From contig NZ_AP023055.1 of assembly GCF_019703835.1 (NCBI RefSeq), forward strand, positions 930,001 through 994,000: a stretch of DNA of 64,000 nt, in the 5' to 3' direction. Shown here in pieces: positions 1 to 8,660 of this stretch. Numbering within the stretch: the first letter of the stretch is position 1; every line of letters starts with the position of its first letter. Both the position numbers and the translations under genes were made by a program. The notes under the pieces were generated by a model. It saw only the letters and a list, made by a program, of their open reading frames with translations. It was not told the origin of the DNA and searched no databases. The stretch comes from Thaumasiovibrio subtropicus. Its GTDB lineage: Bacteria; Pseudomonadota; Gammaproteobacteria; Enterobacterales; Vibrionaceae.

Positions 1-2286
1 CGTTGTTGCGCTCCAAGGCGTATCATAGGTAATTAAGCAACGTAGTGAGTTCATAGGATAATAAAACTGTGTTGCATCTATCTCAGAAACATTTAAGTAA
101 CGCAGATCATTGAGTTGGTCAAAATTCAGTAGGTTAGTCGCTGTCGCACTTAAGTCTAACGCTTTGATTGATTCGCGATTGTATACCTCAGAGGGGAGGG
201 CAAGCGATGGGTTGCCATCCACCATTAGTGACCGCAGTAATGTTGTCCTTTCTGGTAGTTTGATAGAGGTGAGTGAGTTGTTGCTCGCATAGAGCGCAAT
301 TAAGTCGGATTGAGCCGATAGGTCGAGTGAGCTTAAGTTATTCTCGTTAACAATGATCCGCTCAAGCGCGGTGTTTTTGCTCAAATCAAGTTTTGATATG
401 TTGGCATTCTCTAATGCAAGGACGCGCAGTTTGGTGTTAGCAGAGAGATCAATTGTCGATAACGGGACATTCTGCATTTGCAGAACATCAAGCTGCGTTA
501 GTGATGTCAATTCTGTTGAGGTGAGCTTCACTAGACCGATTAGGTTAAGCACATCAAGTTTTAGGTTTGCTGACAGATCGAGCGTATTAACCCCTAAGTT
601 TTGTAAACTCAGTAGCGCTAAATCGGGTTTGTTAGAGACAGAAATGTCGTTAAATTGAGGTGATAAGTGTAGCCAAATGAACTTTAACTTGCTTTGTGTA
701 GATAGGTCTAATGCTTGCAACTGCGGTGTATCTAGATAGATCCCGAACAAGCTAACATCAGCGGATAACGTCAGTTGCTCGAGATGAGGGCCTTTTATCA
801 CGAGAGATTTTAGCTTCTCGAGAGATGAAACATTTAAACGCTCCATCGTGGTAGGCTCAAGCGCTAGACTACTTAACAAATTTAAGTCACCAAAGCTGAA
901 CTCACTGAGTGCTGAACCATGAATGGCAATGTGTTCAAGTGCTGGATGGTTACCAAAGATGACCTTACTGAGATTACCTTGTCCGAGGAGATCGACATTG
1001 CGGAGGTGTTCAAGTTCAGATAAATCAAGCTCAGTAACTACCCCATCGGTTAGGGTCAGTTCTTCAAGAGCGCGAACATTATTTGCGTTAAATCGCATTA
1101 AGTTTTTGCTGGTTATGCTTAGGTTTTTCAGATTAGTGAACTTCGATAAGTCATCGATATGAATGACTTTATCATTGGAACAATTAAAGTCTTCGATTTC
1201 TTCCAGTCGTAAATAGCCAAATTCTTTGGCAGCTTCATCCAAGCATATCCACACACCAAGATCTTTAAGTACCACGTTGCTGATTCTATCTTTAGCTTGA
1301 ACAACGTTAATATCAATTGTCTTTGTGGCAATAGCACCTAAGTTATCTCGCGCTACGACGTCAAACTGAAAGCGGTACTCCCCGGGGGTGCCAGGCGCGC
1401 CCGGCTGATTGTCCGGAAGCCTGACCTTGATGGTTTTTTGGCTTAAGTCGCTGACAACAGCGGAGTCAGCTTCATCACTGTTTGGCATATAAAAATACCA
1501 CTCATAGCCAACAACGTCTCCGTCAATATCTTTACCATTAGCGGTTAGTGTGAAGGTTTCGCCTTCTTCAATGGTTAACGCTTCTGGCAGTTCTATAGTG
1601 GGAGGGGTGTTTTGCGTTGACTTAGGGACAAAGGTAATGGTTATGTAGTCACTCGAAACCTTGCCAGTATCATCAGTGACAGTAAAGGAAAATCTCGCCT
1701 CAGCCATGCGCTCGACATCGGGTGTTGTAAACTTATTATACCCACCCTGGTTGGTATACAAGTCTACTTTTGGTCCCTGTGTTTGCTTCCAGGTTAACGT
1801 TTTTCCTAATCGTGATTGCCCAACCACATCGGCAAAAAGACGCACTTCAGTGCCGCTCTGTGCATGAAAATCGTTCTGGGTAATGTTTGCCATCAAGCTG
1901 GTATCTAAGCTGACATTTATCGTGTCCGTCGCTGTTTTACCACCATCATCCGTAACAGTAATTTCAAAGCTCAGTGTATCACCATGTTTTAAGTCTTTAC
2001 GGTACGTGGGAAAAACAAACTGCGTTTCTTCGGTTGTCGGTGAAAGCAAGGTGACTTTAGGACCTTGGGTTTGCTGCCATAAATAAGTCAATGGCTTTTT
2101 CTCAGGGTCCTTTGCTTTACTCGTAAGCGTAACGATATTGCCCATATGGGCTGCGATATCTTCGCCAGCTTGCACGGACGGTGGCATGTTTGGCGCTGGC
2201 GGCGTATTTCCATCTCCACTGCTGCTGCCGCAGCCAGCAAGTAATAGTGCGAAACCGACGAGGGAGAGTCTAAATTTAGCTTTCAT
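1..2286 (-). CDS. Ig/PKD-like and leucine-rich-repeat surface lipoprotein (partial, C-terminus off window)
   Basis: The frame is open from an ATG at 2286 to the window edge, giving 762 residues without a stop. By comparison with the next gene, about 40 residues are missing. The N-terminus is a lipoprotein signal ending in LLAGC with the lipidated Cys at residue 19, followed by GSSS. The absence of Asp at +2 favours the outer membrane. Residues about 30-320 form three Ig/PKD-like modules (conserved AG.D, LTYLWQQ and F.ITVTDD patterns). A linker with two Cys follows, then a long run of LRRs of the type LxxLDLSxNTxL. A ribosome site (TAGGAAAA) precedes the ATG. It is the first of four paralogues in tandem. 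The role is unknown; surface adhesion or ligand binding is an inference from the fold. Confidence 0.85.
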   Translation of the reverse strand, partial: MKAKFRLSLVGFALLLAGCGSSSGDGNTPPAPNMPPSVQAGEDIAAHMGNIVTLTSKAKDPEKKPLTYLWQQTQGPKVTLLSPTTEETQFVFPTYRKDLKHGDTLSFEITVTDDGGKTATDTINVSLDTSLMANITQNDFHAQSGTEVRLFADVVGQSRLGKTLTWKQTQGPKVDLYTNQGGYNKFTTPDVERMAEARFSFTVTDDTGKVSSDYITITFVPKSTQNTPPTIELPEALTIEEGETFTLTANGKDIDGDVVGYEWYFYMPNSDEADSAVVSDLSQKTIKVRLPDNQPGAPGTPGEYRFQFDVVARDNLGAIATKTIDINVVQAKDRISNVVLKDLGVWICLDEAAKEFGYLRLEEIEDFNCSNDKVIHIDDLSKFTNLKNLSITSKNLMRFNANNVRALEELTLTDGVVTELDLSELEHLRNVDLLGQGNLSKVIFGNHPALEHIAIHGSALSEFSFGDLNLLSSLALEPTTMERLNVSSLEKLKSLVIKGPHLEQLTLSADVSLFGIYLDTPQLQALDLSTQSKLKFIWLHLSPQFNDISVSNKPDLALLSLQNLGVNTLDLSANLKLDVLNLIGLVKLTSTELTSLTQLDVLQMQNVPLSTIDLSANTKLRVLALENANISKLDLSKNTALERIIVNENNLSSLDLSAQSDLIALYASNNSLTSIKLPERTTLLRSLMVDGNPSLALPSEVYNRESIKALDLSATATNLLNFDQLNDLRYLNVSEIDATQFYYPMNSLRCLITYDTPWSATT

Positions 2287-2348
2287 TATTTTTCCTATTA
2301 TCGTGAGGGTCATTTTATTGATAAATCTATTGGTCCAGAATGTGGACC

Positions 2349-2376
2349 ACAAAAAAGGCCTCGTCTCCGAGGCCTT
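2349..2376 (-). terminator. Rho-independent terminator of the 813-aa LRR lipoprotein gene
   Basis: A perfect 9-bp stem, AAGGCCTCG with CGAGGCCTT, encloses a TCTC loop. On the minus strand it is followed by a run of T (plus-strand A run at 2349-2354). It lies 65 bp beyond the stop codon at 2441. Confidence 0.85.
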
Positions 2377-2440
2377 GGGTTATTGAATTTTTATCCAACG
2401 TATTTTTTCTTTGTACGTTGTTAAGTCGATGTGTCTAACC

Positions 2441-4882
2441 TTAATCATGATTGTAGTACCGATAGTAATGACAACTTTCATCAAAGCTAGTAGCCGGCTT
2501 TGTGAAATGGACAGTAGACTGGGGGTCACCATTTAGTGTGTTTAAGTGGGTTCGAGTCGTCTCGTTGATTGGCGCGCCATGAACCCAGAAACAAGCATTA
2601 TCTCCTCGCAAGTTGTCGTGGAACGTAAGGTTAGCCACTTGGGTATTTGAAATATCAAGTAGGCGCAAACGTGTGAGCGCGGTTAGATCCAAATCCCCTT
2701 GCTGGGTATTCGACAGGGTTAGCGTTGTTGCTCGGCTAATCTTATCGATGGGTAGTGGTAGCAAGGCGTTGTTGTTGTCGATGCGAACCGTTCGTAGCAC
2801 TTCCTGAGTGGACGTTGGGTGCCAGTTCAGTGTTTGTGTGTTGTTGTTGCGAATATCGATTGTGATCAGGTCTTTAACATGAGAAAGATCCAATTCCGCA
2901 ATTTTGTTGTTTGCTAAGTAAAGCGATTGAATCTGACCGTTCTTCGAAACGTCTAATGTTGCTATGTCATTTTCGCTCAAATCCAGCCATCCAAGGTTAG
3001 GGAAGCGACTTGGATCAAACGTAGTGATACCAAGACCAGATAAATCTATCGTCTGAAGCTTGGTATTCGCTGATAAATCGATATCGCCGAGTTTTGTTCC
3101 ATCTGCAACGAGTTTAACGAGTTCACTGTGCTTACTGAGATCGAGCTGCGCAAGTGCGGGATTACCTTTGACCTTCAGCTCTTTCAATTGGGTGTTTTTA
3201 TCAAGCGCTATGGCTGTCGCTGCAGTGTTTGTGAGATCAAGGGAGGTAAGTTTAGTATTTGCTGAGAGGTCAATATTTCCCAGTGTTGGTGTATTCGCGA
3301 GTGAAAGAGACCATAGATTTCTCTGTTCGGAAAGGTCTATGGTTGCCATTTGACTATCTTCTACAAGGATAGTGCGGAGTTTAATGTGTGCACGCAAGTC
3401 AAGTTGTTTGAAGTCGGGGTTTTTCTTTAAACTCAGTAGCTTAAGATGCGCTAGTTTCTCAGTGCTCAGGGTGGATACTTTGGTGCTTTGCAAATAAATT
3501 TCTTCTAGCAAGGCATTGTCATCAAGGTTGATAGCCCCAATTGGCATGCCGTAAATGTGCAGTATCTCAAGTCTTTGTAGCGCCGACAGATCAAGGGTTG
3601 CCATCGAATCCATATCTTCTAAGTAAAGAAATTCCAGTCGCGGCATCTTGCTAAAATCGATTGAGGCGAGTTTGTCGGTGGCCAGTCTTAGCTCGCGTAA
3701 ATGTTTGGACGCACCGGCATCGAAATCGGTTATACCGGCTCCTCTTGCTTCAAACTTGGTGAGATTATCGAAATGGAACAGATCACGCGTTGACACCAAA
3801 TCAGCTTCACGCCAACAGTTGAGGTGAGTCACTTGAGATGGGTGTGTCCATTTTTTATCCTTGGCTGCGTCTTTGACACACTTTTCCATGCCTGGATCGG
3901 CAAAGTTAATCTCAGCGATGGTGCTGGCACTGTCTTTAAAATTGATGCGGACGGTATCGCTGTAGGTTTTGTTTGTGTGTTCTTCTACCAAAGTGAGGCG
4001 ATACTCGACATAGGGGAAGGCGGCAGCGTCTAAAGGCGCGGTGAACGTCAAATTGCTATTAATTGGTGTATCAATGTTGAGTGTCTCACCATTTAACTGT
4101 GTCCAGTCTGTCTCCTTAACTTTCGCGCCGTAGTGAAGAACGATTTTCGGTGACAGGGTGACTTTTTCGCCTTCGTTAGCGGTCAGATCAGCACCTAAAT
4201 CTATGGCAATAGATGGCTTTGGATTGACGGTGATAGTGACATCATCACTGCCATAGGAATCGGTGTTATTGGTTCGCGTCACTTTAAAACGAAAAGTCAG
4301 TTGCGTAGGGGTATCAACTTCAGGGGCAACAAACTCTGGAAAATGGGTAACTTCGCGAAGCAAGTTTACTTTTGGAGTCCCGCCTACCTGTGTCCAGCGA
4401 AGTGAGGTGTTGAGGTCAAACTCACCGCGCAAATGCACCGTCTCACCTGCGACAACGGTTTGGTCAGGTCCCGCTTTTGCCATTGGGGGATTCGGGATAG
4501 GTTTGATCGTAATGGTTACGTCATCGCTTGCCTGCGCGCCTTTGTCATCGGTGACGGTGAGCCGGAAAACAAGGTCTGTATCCTTATCAACGCTTGGGGC
4601 ATTGAACTTGGCATTCGCGCTATCGGCATTAATGACAATGACACGTGGGCCGCTGACCTGAGCCCAACTATAAGTGAGGGCTTTTTTCTCTGGATCTTCC
4701 GCAACACCATTCAAGGTATATTCATTTTCTGAGCCAATATTATCTTTCGGGCCAGCTTCGACAATCGGTGGTTTATTTCCAGCAGGAGGAGTAGGGGTAA
4801 CAGCGTCGCCGCCGCTGCTACTACCACAACCAGCCAACCCAAGAGATGCGATCAGTACCGCAATCGATGAACGGTGAAACAT
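2441..4882 (-). CDS. Ig/PKD-like and leucine-rich-repeat surface lipoprotein, 813 aa
   Basis: The signal peptide ends in LAGC with Cys at residue 19, followed by GSSSGG, so this is probably an outer-membrane lipoprotein. Residues about 35-125 and 130-218 are two K319L-type PKD modules (AGP...L.G...D.E...LTYSW.Q.SGP, ending DDVTITI). A third, more diverged beta module spans about 225-320. The shared linker with Cys residues (EKCVKDAAKDKKW, then LNCW) comes before about 17 leucine-rich repeats at residues 370-740, typified by LxxLDLSANTKLxxxD. The C-terminus has a short cap with two further Cys. A strong ribosome site (AAGGAG) lies 9 bp before the ATG. It is a paralogue of its neighbours on both sides, each separated from it by a terminator or gap, so they appear to be separate transcription units. 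Function is unknown. Confidence 0.88.
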   Translation of the reverse strand: MFHRSSIAVLIASLGLAGCGSSSGGDAVTPTPPAGNKPPIVEAGPKDNIGSENEYTLNGVAEDPEKKALTYSWAQVSGPRVIVINADSANAKFNAPSVDKDTDLVFRLTVTDDKGAQASDDVTITIKPIPNPPMAKAGPDQTVVAGETVHLRGEFDLNTSLRWTQVGGTPKVNLLREVTHFPEFVAPEVDTPTQLTFRFKVTRTNNTDSYGSDDVTITVNPKPSIAIDLGADLTANEGEKVTLSPKIVLHYGAKVKETDWTQLNGETLNIDTPINSNLTFTAPLDAAAFPYVEYRLTLVEEHTNKTYSDTVRINFKDSASTIAEINFADPGMEKCVKDAAKDKKWTHPSQVTHLNCWREADLVSTRDLFHFDNLTKFEARGAGITDFDAGASKHLRELRLATDKLASIDFSKMPRLEFLYLEDMDSMATLDLSALQRLEILHIYGMPIGAINLDDNALLEEIYLQSTKVSTLSTEKLAHLKLLSLKKNPDFKQLDLRAHIKLRTILVEDSQMATIDLSEQRNLWSLSLANTPTLGNIDLSANTKLTSLDLTNTAATAIALDKNTQLKELKVKGNPALAQLDLSKHSELVKLVADGTKLGDIDLSANTKLQTIDLSGLGITTFDPSRFPNLGWLDLSENDIATLDVSKNGQIQSLYLANNKIAELDLSHVKDLITIDIRNNNTQTLNWHPTSTQEVLRTVRIDNNNALLPLPIDKISRATTLTLSNTQQGDLDLTALTRLRLLDISNTQVANLTFHDNLRGDNACFWVHGAPINETTRTHLNTLNGDPQSTVHFTKPATSFDESCHYYRYYNHD

Positions 4883-5059
4883 GAATAAGCTCCTTCTTTG
4901 ATTCAGGGCTTATATGCTACTGATATAAACAGTTGAAATTGTTAGTGAGTGTAGGTTTAACGTTTGAATTTGTTTGTATATGCCATATGGGCATGCATCA
5001 CTGTGAAATCAGTAGTAATGTGCCAGTAACGCACCATTTCGATCTCAGTAAGATGATGA

Positions 5060-5092
5060 CAAAAAGCCCCACCATGGCTGGGGCTTTTTGCG
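5060..5092 (-). terminator. Rho-independent terminator of the 1102-aa LRR lipoprotein gene
   Basis: The stem AAAAAGCCCC pairs with GGGGCTTTTT, and the symmetric A and T runs let it act in both directions. It sits directly after the stop codon at 5095 on the minus strand. Confidence 0.9.
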
Positions 5093-5094
5093 AT

Positions 5095-8000
5095 TTAGTC
5101 GTAATTCCTTCCTAAGTAGTTCAAGTCTGGACAATCCAAATATAAGTCGTCTTCTTGGAAGTAAACCCCGAATTGGTAGTGATCACGCGCCAGTTGAGTG
5201 AGCGCGTCTTTTACCTCATCCGTTAACTGGTTGTTGATTGCAATGATACAACTGTCCTGTTTGGTCATGTTTTCATGCGGCTCTAGGCTGGTCAAAGGCG
5301 TATTAGAGACGTCGAGATAGCGCAGTTTGGGTACAAGTGTCAGGTTTAGCGTATCAATATTTACGCCAGCTACCGTTAATGCTTGCAAGTTCTCGAGGTT
5401 GGGTAATTCGAACTGAGCAAAATTGTTTCCATCAATGCGCAATTGCTTAAGGGCGCGCACATCTTGGCTGAGGGTAAGATCTGTCAGTTGGTTGTTGGCT
5501 AGATTTAGGTATACCAACTGGTTAGTGCCAGATGCGTCGAAGCTTTCGAGCTTGTTGTTACTTAGGTCCAACCGTCTCAGCGTTTTGGCATCAGTAAAGT
5601 CAAAACCCGATAACAGATTGTTAGCAAGATAGAGGGTTTCGAGCCGATCAAAGTGGCTAAGATCGATTTCTGTCCATTCCATGCCCGCCGCTTCTAAGTG
5701 TTTGAGCTTCGAAAGTTTACTCAAATCGATACCCTTTAATCCCGTGTTACTGATATTCAACGTTTCAAGCACTGTTAAAGGAGTAATATCAAGGTCGACA
5801 ACGCCTCTTGTGCCTGAAATGTTGAGTTCAGTAAGCTGCCCAAGGTGACCCACATTCAGTTCAGTTAGGCCTGTCTCTGTCGCTATTAAGCCTGTTAGAA
5901 CGGTATTTTCAGTCAGATCGAGAGCGGTGAGGTTTGTATTCTTAAATAGCCAAAGATGATCGAGGCTCGGCGCACTTGATACATCAACAGATGTGAGTGC
6001 ACTGCGCGATACGAGCAAGGTTCGCATCAGCGGCTTCTTCTCTACGACAAGTTCAGCGAGGTTTTTGGCATTGTAGATCGTCAATCCGACGAGTTTTTGT
6101 TGCTGGCTAAAATCGAGAGACCTCACCGATGGCGACATTAGGCTTACATGCTCAAGAAACGTGTTGCTTTGAATGTCGAAAGTATCGATTTTTAACCAAG
6201 TAATGCGCAAATAGCGTAAAGCAGATAAGGGAGAGAGATCGACCTGATAGGGAGTCATCTCGCCGACGAGGGTAAGGTGATTGAGCTTAGGTGCCAGTGC
6301 AAAATCGATTGTATTTAAATCACGACTCACCGACAGGTTTAGATGTCGAAGTTCAGGCACCTTTTGTGTGTCAAACTGTGTTAAGTCGCGCGATGCAATC
6401 TTCAATTTGCTGAGCTGATCGAAGTGACTGAGGTCATCAATATGTTGGATTCTGTGGCCAGATTCACAATTGAGGTTGTCTACCTGATTTGTTGTGGTCC
6501 ATCTGTGTCGCTCAGCATTCTCAAGTACACAGGCTTTCATCGCAGCGTCAGTAAAGACAATATCGTTAATCACAATATGTTTGTCTACGATGGTGATGGT
6601 AATGTCATCGCTATAAACGTTCCCCGTTTCTGTAGTGACACTGTATTTAAAACTGAAACGGTCTCCTTCTTGTGCATCGCGAGGAAGCCTAAATCGGAGG
6701 TAGCCAAGTTGGTTGCGAGAGTTGCCATCGAGGACGTTGCTGCCAAGCGTTTGTTGCCATTTCGGCTCGGACAGTTTTAGCTTGTAAGGGTTGTGAATGA
6801 CGGGTCTAAAGGTGATTTCCTCACCTGCCATTTTTTTCAGGTTACTCCCTAAATCTAATGCTATTTCACTACTTTGGTCTTGGATAGGAAGCACCGTAAT
6901 AGTGACTTCATCACTCGACTTTATCTCACGGTCGTAAGCGTTATATGCCCAAAGTTGCAGGACGACTTGGGTTGCCTCGGTCACTTTTGGCGCGATATAT
7001 CCCGTCGATTGAGTATTGGGCGATGTTATCTTCCCTTGTGGCCCAGAGACTTGCTCCCATTGAACGGCAACATTCCCTTTGACACTGCCCAATAAGTAGG
7101 TCGTATGGTTGGATAAGATAGTTTTGTTAGGGCCTGCGTCAACAATTGGGCGTTTGGGTTTCGGGAATATATGAATATCGATGCTCTCTGTCACGGATAC
7201 GCCACTTTGGCCTTTAACCGTCACACTGAAGCTAACGATGGGTGTTTGTTCGCTACTGTTGGGGGCAATAAAGGTGAGCTGCGCGTCGGATTGGCTCTGA
7301 ATCGTGACGGTTTCACCTTGGGTTTGTGTCCAAGTAACCTTATCCAAGGTTTCGCCATTCATTAGCGTGATTTCATTGTGAATGGTTGCTGCTTTGCCTT
7401 CCTCTATGCCAAGTCGGGGACCTTTTAATACAAAGGATAGGGTTGGCTTAGGTTTGATGGTGATGTAAACAGCATCATTTGAAACTTGGTCAGGATGGTC
7501 AGGGTGTTTGACCAGCAACTCAAAGCGTAATGTTTCAGTATCGCTGAGGTCGGGGGCAGTAAATGTCACCGTGTGTGAATTGACTACCGCTAGCGTGACT
7601 TTTGTGCCTGCATCTTGAAACCAGGTTCCTTCGAGTGTGCTATCAAAAGTCCCTGTCAGGGTCACGGTTTCGCCAGCGATGACAGTTTGATTCTCACCTG
7701 CCTCAACGTGCGGTTTAGCTGGTAAAGGGTTGATGGTGAACGTGACATCATCGGAATATGTTTGCCCATGTTGATCAGTCACAGTCAGTCGAATGACAAC
7801 TTTCTTTGCTTGCTCAACGGTTGGGGCGATGAAAGAGTAATTGACTTGGTCAACAATTGGACTATTGACAACACCTTCAATGACTTCCCATTTATAAGCA
7901 ACGACTTTCGCACCATTCAGTGTGGTGATATTGGCGGCCAAATGGTGCTGCATTTTTTCATGGGTGTTGTGGTCTAAACCCAAGTCTACAGTTAACGTGG

Positions 8001-8403
8001 GTTGCGGACCTGAGGGTTTAGGTTTTACCGTAATTGTGACAGTGTCTGTCGCCTTTCCTTGGCGATGATCGGCGACCGTCAACTCAAAGCGAAAATGGGT
8101 TTCCTGTTCAACAATAGGCGCGTTAAATGAGAGTACTTCATCTGAAGACGCAATTAGTGTGAGCGAGTCGCCGGAAAGTTGTTGCCAGTGGAAGGTGAGA
8201 GGATCCTTGTCCGCGTCGGTGCCAGTCCCTTTTATCGACACGTGTGCGCCTGAAAGAACAGTTTGATCGTCACCAGCGTTGGCAGTGGGGACGTGATTTT
8301 GTGGTTTATTGGGCGAGGGCTCATTGCTATCACCGCCGCCTCCACCACAAGCGAGCAGTAGTATGGTGGAAAGCAGAATGAAGAGTTTCTGCACTGTATT
8401 CAT
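5095..8403 (-). CDS. Large Ig/PKD-like and leucine-rich-repeat surface lipoprotein, 1102 aa
   Basis: The lipoprotein signal ends LLLAC with Cys at 19, followed by a GGGGGD spacer. This is the longest of the four paralogues because it has more N-terminal beta modules. About six Ig/PKD-like units span residues 35-640, each ending in a D.VTITV-type strand; the first is a clear K319L-type PKD domain (NAGDDQTV...LTFHWQQLSG). The shared Cys linker follows (MKACVLENAERHRW, then LNCESGH), then LRRs at about 690-1060 (LDLTENTVL, LDLSNNKL). The C-terminal cap carries two Cys (QDSCII and YLDCPD). The ribosome site GGGAG lies 10 bp before the ATG. A plausible role is an exported, outer-membrane-anchored binding protein; nothing in the sequence names a ligand. 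Confidence 0.88.
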   Translation of the reverse strand: MNTVQKLFILLSTILLLACGGGGGDSNEPSPNKPQNHVPTANAGDDQTVLSGAHVSIKGTGTDADKDPLTFHWQQLSGDSLTLIASSDEVLSFNAPIVEQETHFRFELTVADHRQGKATDTVTITVKPKPSGPQPTLTVDLGLDHNTHEKMQHHLAANITTLNGAKVVAYKWEVIEGVVNSPIVDQVNYSFIAPTVEQAKKVVIRLTVTDQHGQTYSDDVTFTINPLPAKPHVEAGENQTVIAGETVTLTGTFDSTLEGTWFQDAGTKVTLAVVNSHTVTFTAPDLSDTETLRFELLVKHPDHPDQVSNDAVYITIKPKPTLSFVLKGPRLGIEEGKAATIHNEITLMNGETLDKVTWTQTQGETVTIQSQSDAQLTFIAPNSSEQTPIVSFSVTVKGQSGVSVTESIDIHIFPKPKRPIVDAGPNKTILSNHTTYLLGSVKGNVAVQWEQVSGPQGKITSPNTQSTGYIAPKVTEATQVVLQLWAYNAYDREIKSSDEVTITVLPIQDQSSEIALDLGSNLKKMAGEEITFRPVIHNPYKLKLSEPKWQQTLGSNVLDGNSRNQLGYLRFRLPRDAQEGDRFSFKYSVTTETGNVYSDDITITIVDKHIVINDIVFTDAAMKACVLENAERHRWTTTNQVDNLNCESGHRIQHIDDLSHFDQLSKLKIASRDLTQFDTQKVPELRHLNLSVSRDLNTIDFALAPKLNHLTLVGEMTPYQVDLSPLSALRYLRITWLKIDTFDIQSNTFLEHVSLMSPSVRSLDFSQQQKLVGLTIYNAKNLAELVVEKKPLMRTLLVSRSALTSVDVSSAPSLDHLWLFKNTNLTALDLTENTVLTGLIATETGLTELNVGHLGQLTELNISGTRGVVDLDITPLTVLETLNISNTGLKGIDLSKLSKLKHLEAAGMEWTEIDLSHFDRLETLYLANNLLSGFDFTDAKTLRRLDLSNNKLESFDASGTNQLVYLNLANNQLTDLTLSQDVRALKQLRIDGNNFAQFELPNLENLQALTVAGVNIDTLNLTLVPKLRYLDVSNTPLTSLEPHENMTKQDSCIIAINNQLTDEVKDALTQLARDHYQFGVYFQEDDLYLDCPDLNYLGRNYD

Positions 8404-8630
8404 GGATATTACTCCCTATAGTAGACATTGGAGTAATCATAAAAACTGCTATGTGCTATATTTGTAATAGTTTGTTTTAACTTGGGGCTTGAAAGGAAAA
8501 TTGGATGCTGTCGCTAATTTTGGCGCGCAATGGATAATTATGTTGGGTCAATAATGCCATTAATTATCGTTAATGTACGGCTTGAGTATATTAATGAGCG
8601 CGTAACCTCTACGGGCAGGTTAATCAAGAA

Positions 8631-8653
8631 GCCAGCGCGATTGTCGCGCTGGC
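8631..8653 (-). terminator. Probable terminator hairpin of the 652-aa LRR lipoprotein gene
   Basis: A perfect 9-bp stem, GCCAGCGCG with CGCGCTGGC, has a 5-nt loop and sits 8 bp past the stop at 8661. The T run on the minus strand is weak (TTCTTGATT), so termination may be partial. Confidence 0.6.
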
Positions 8654-8660
8654 GATAGGT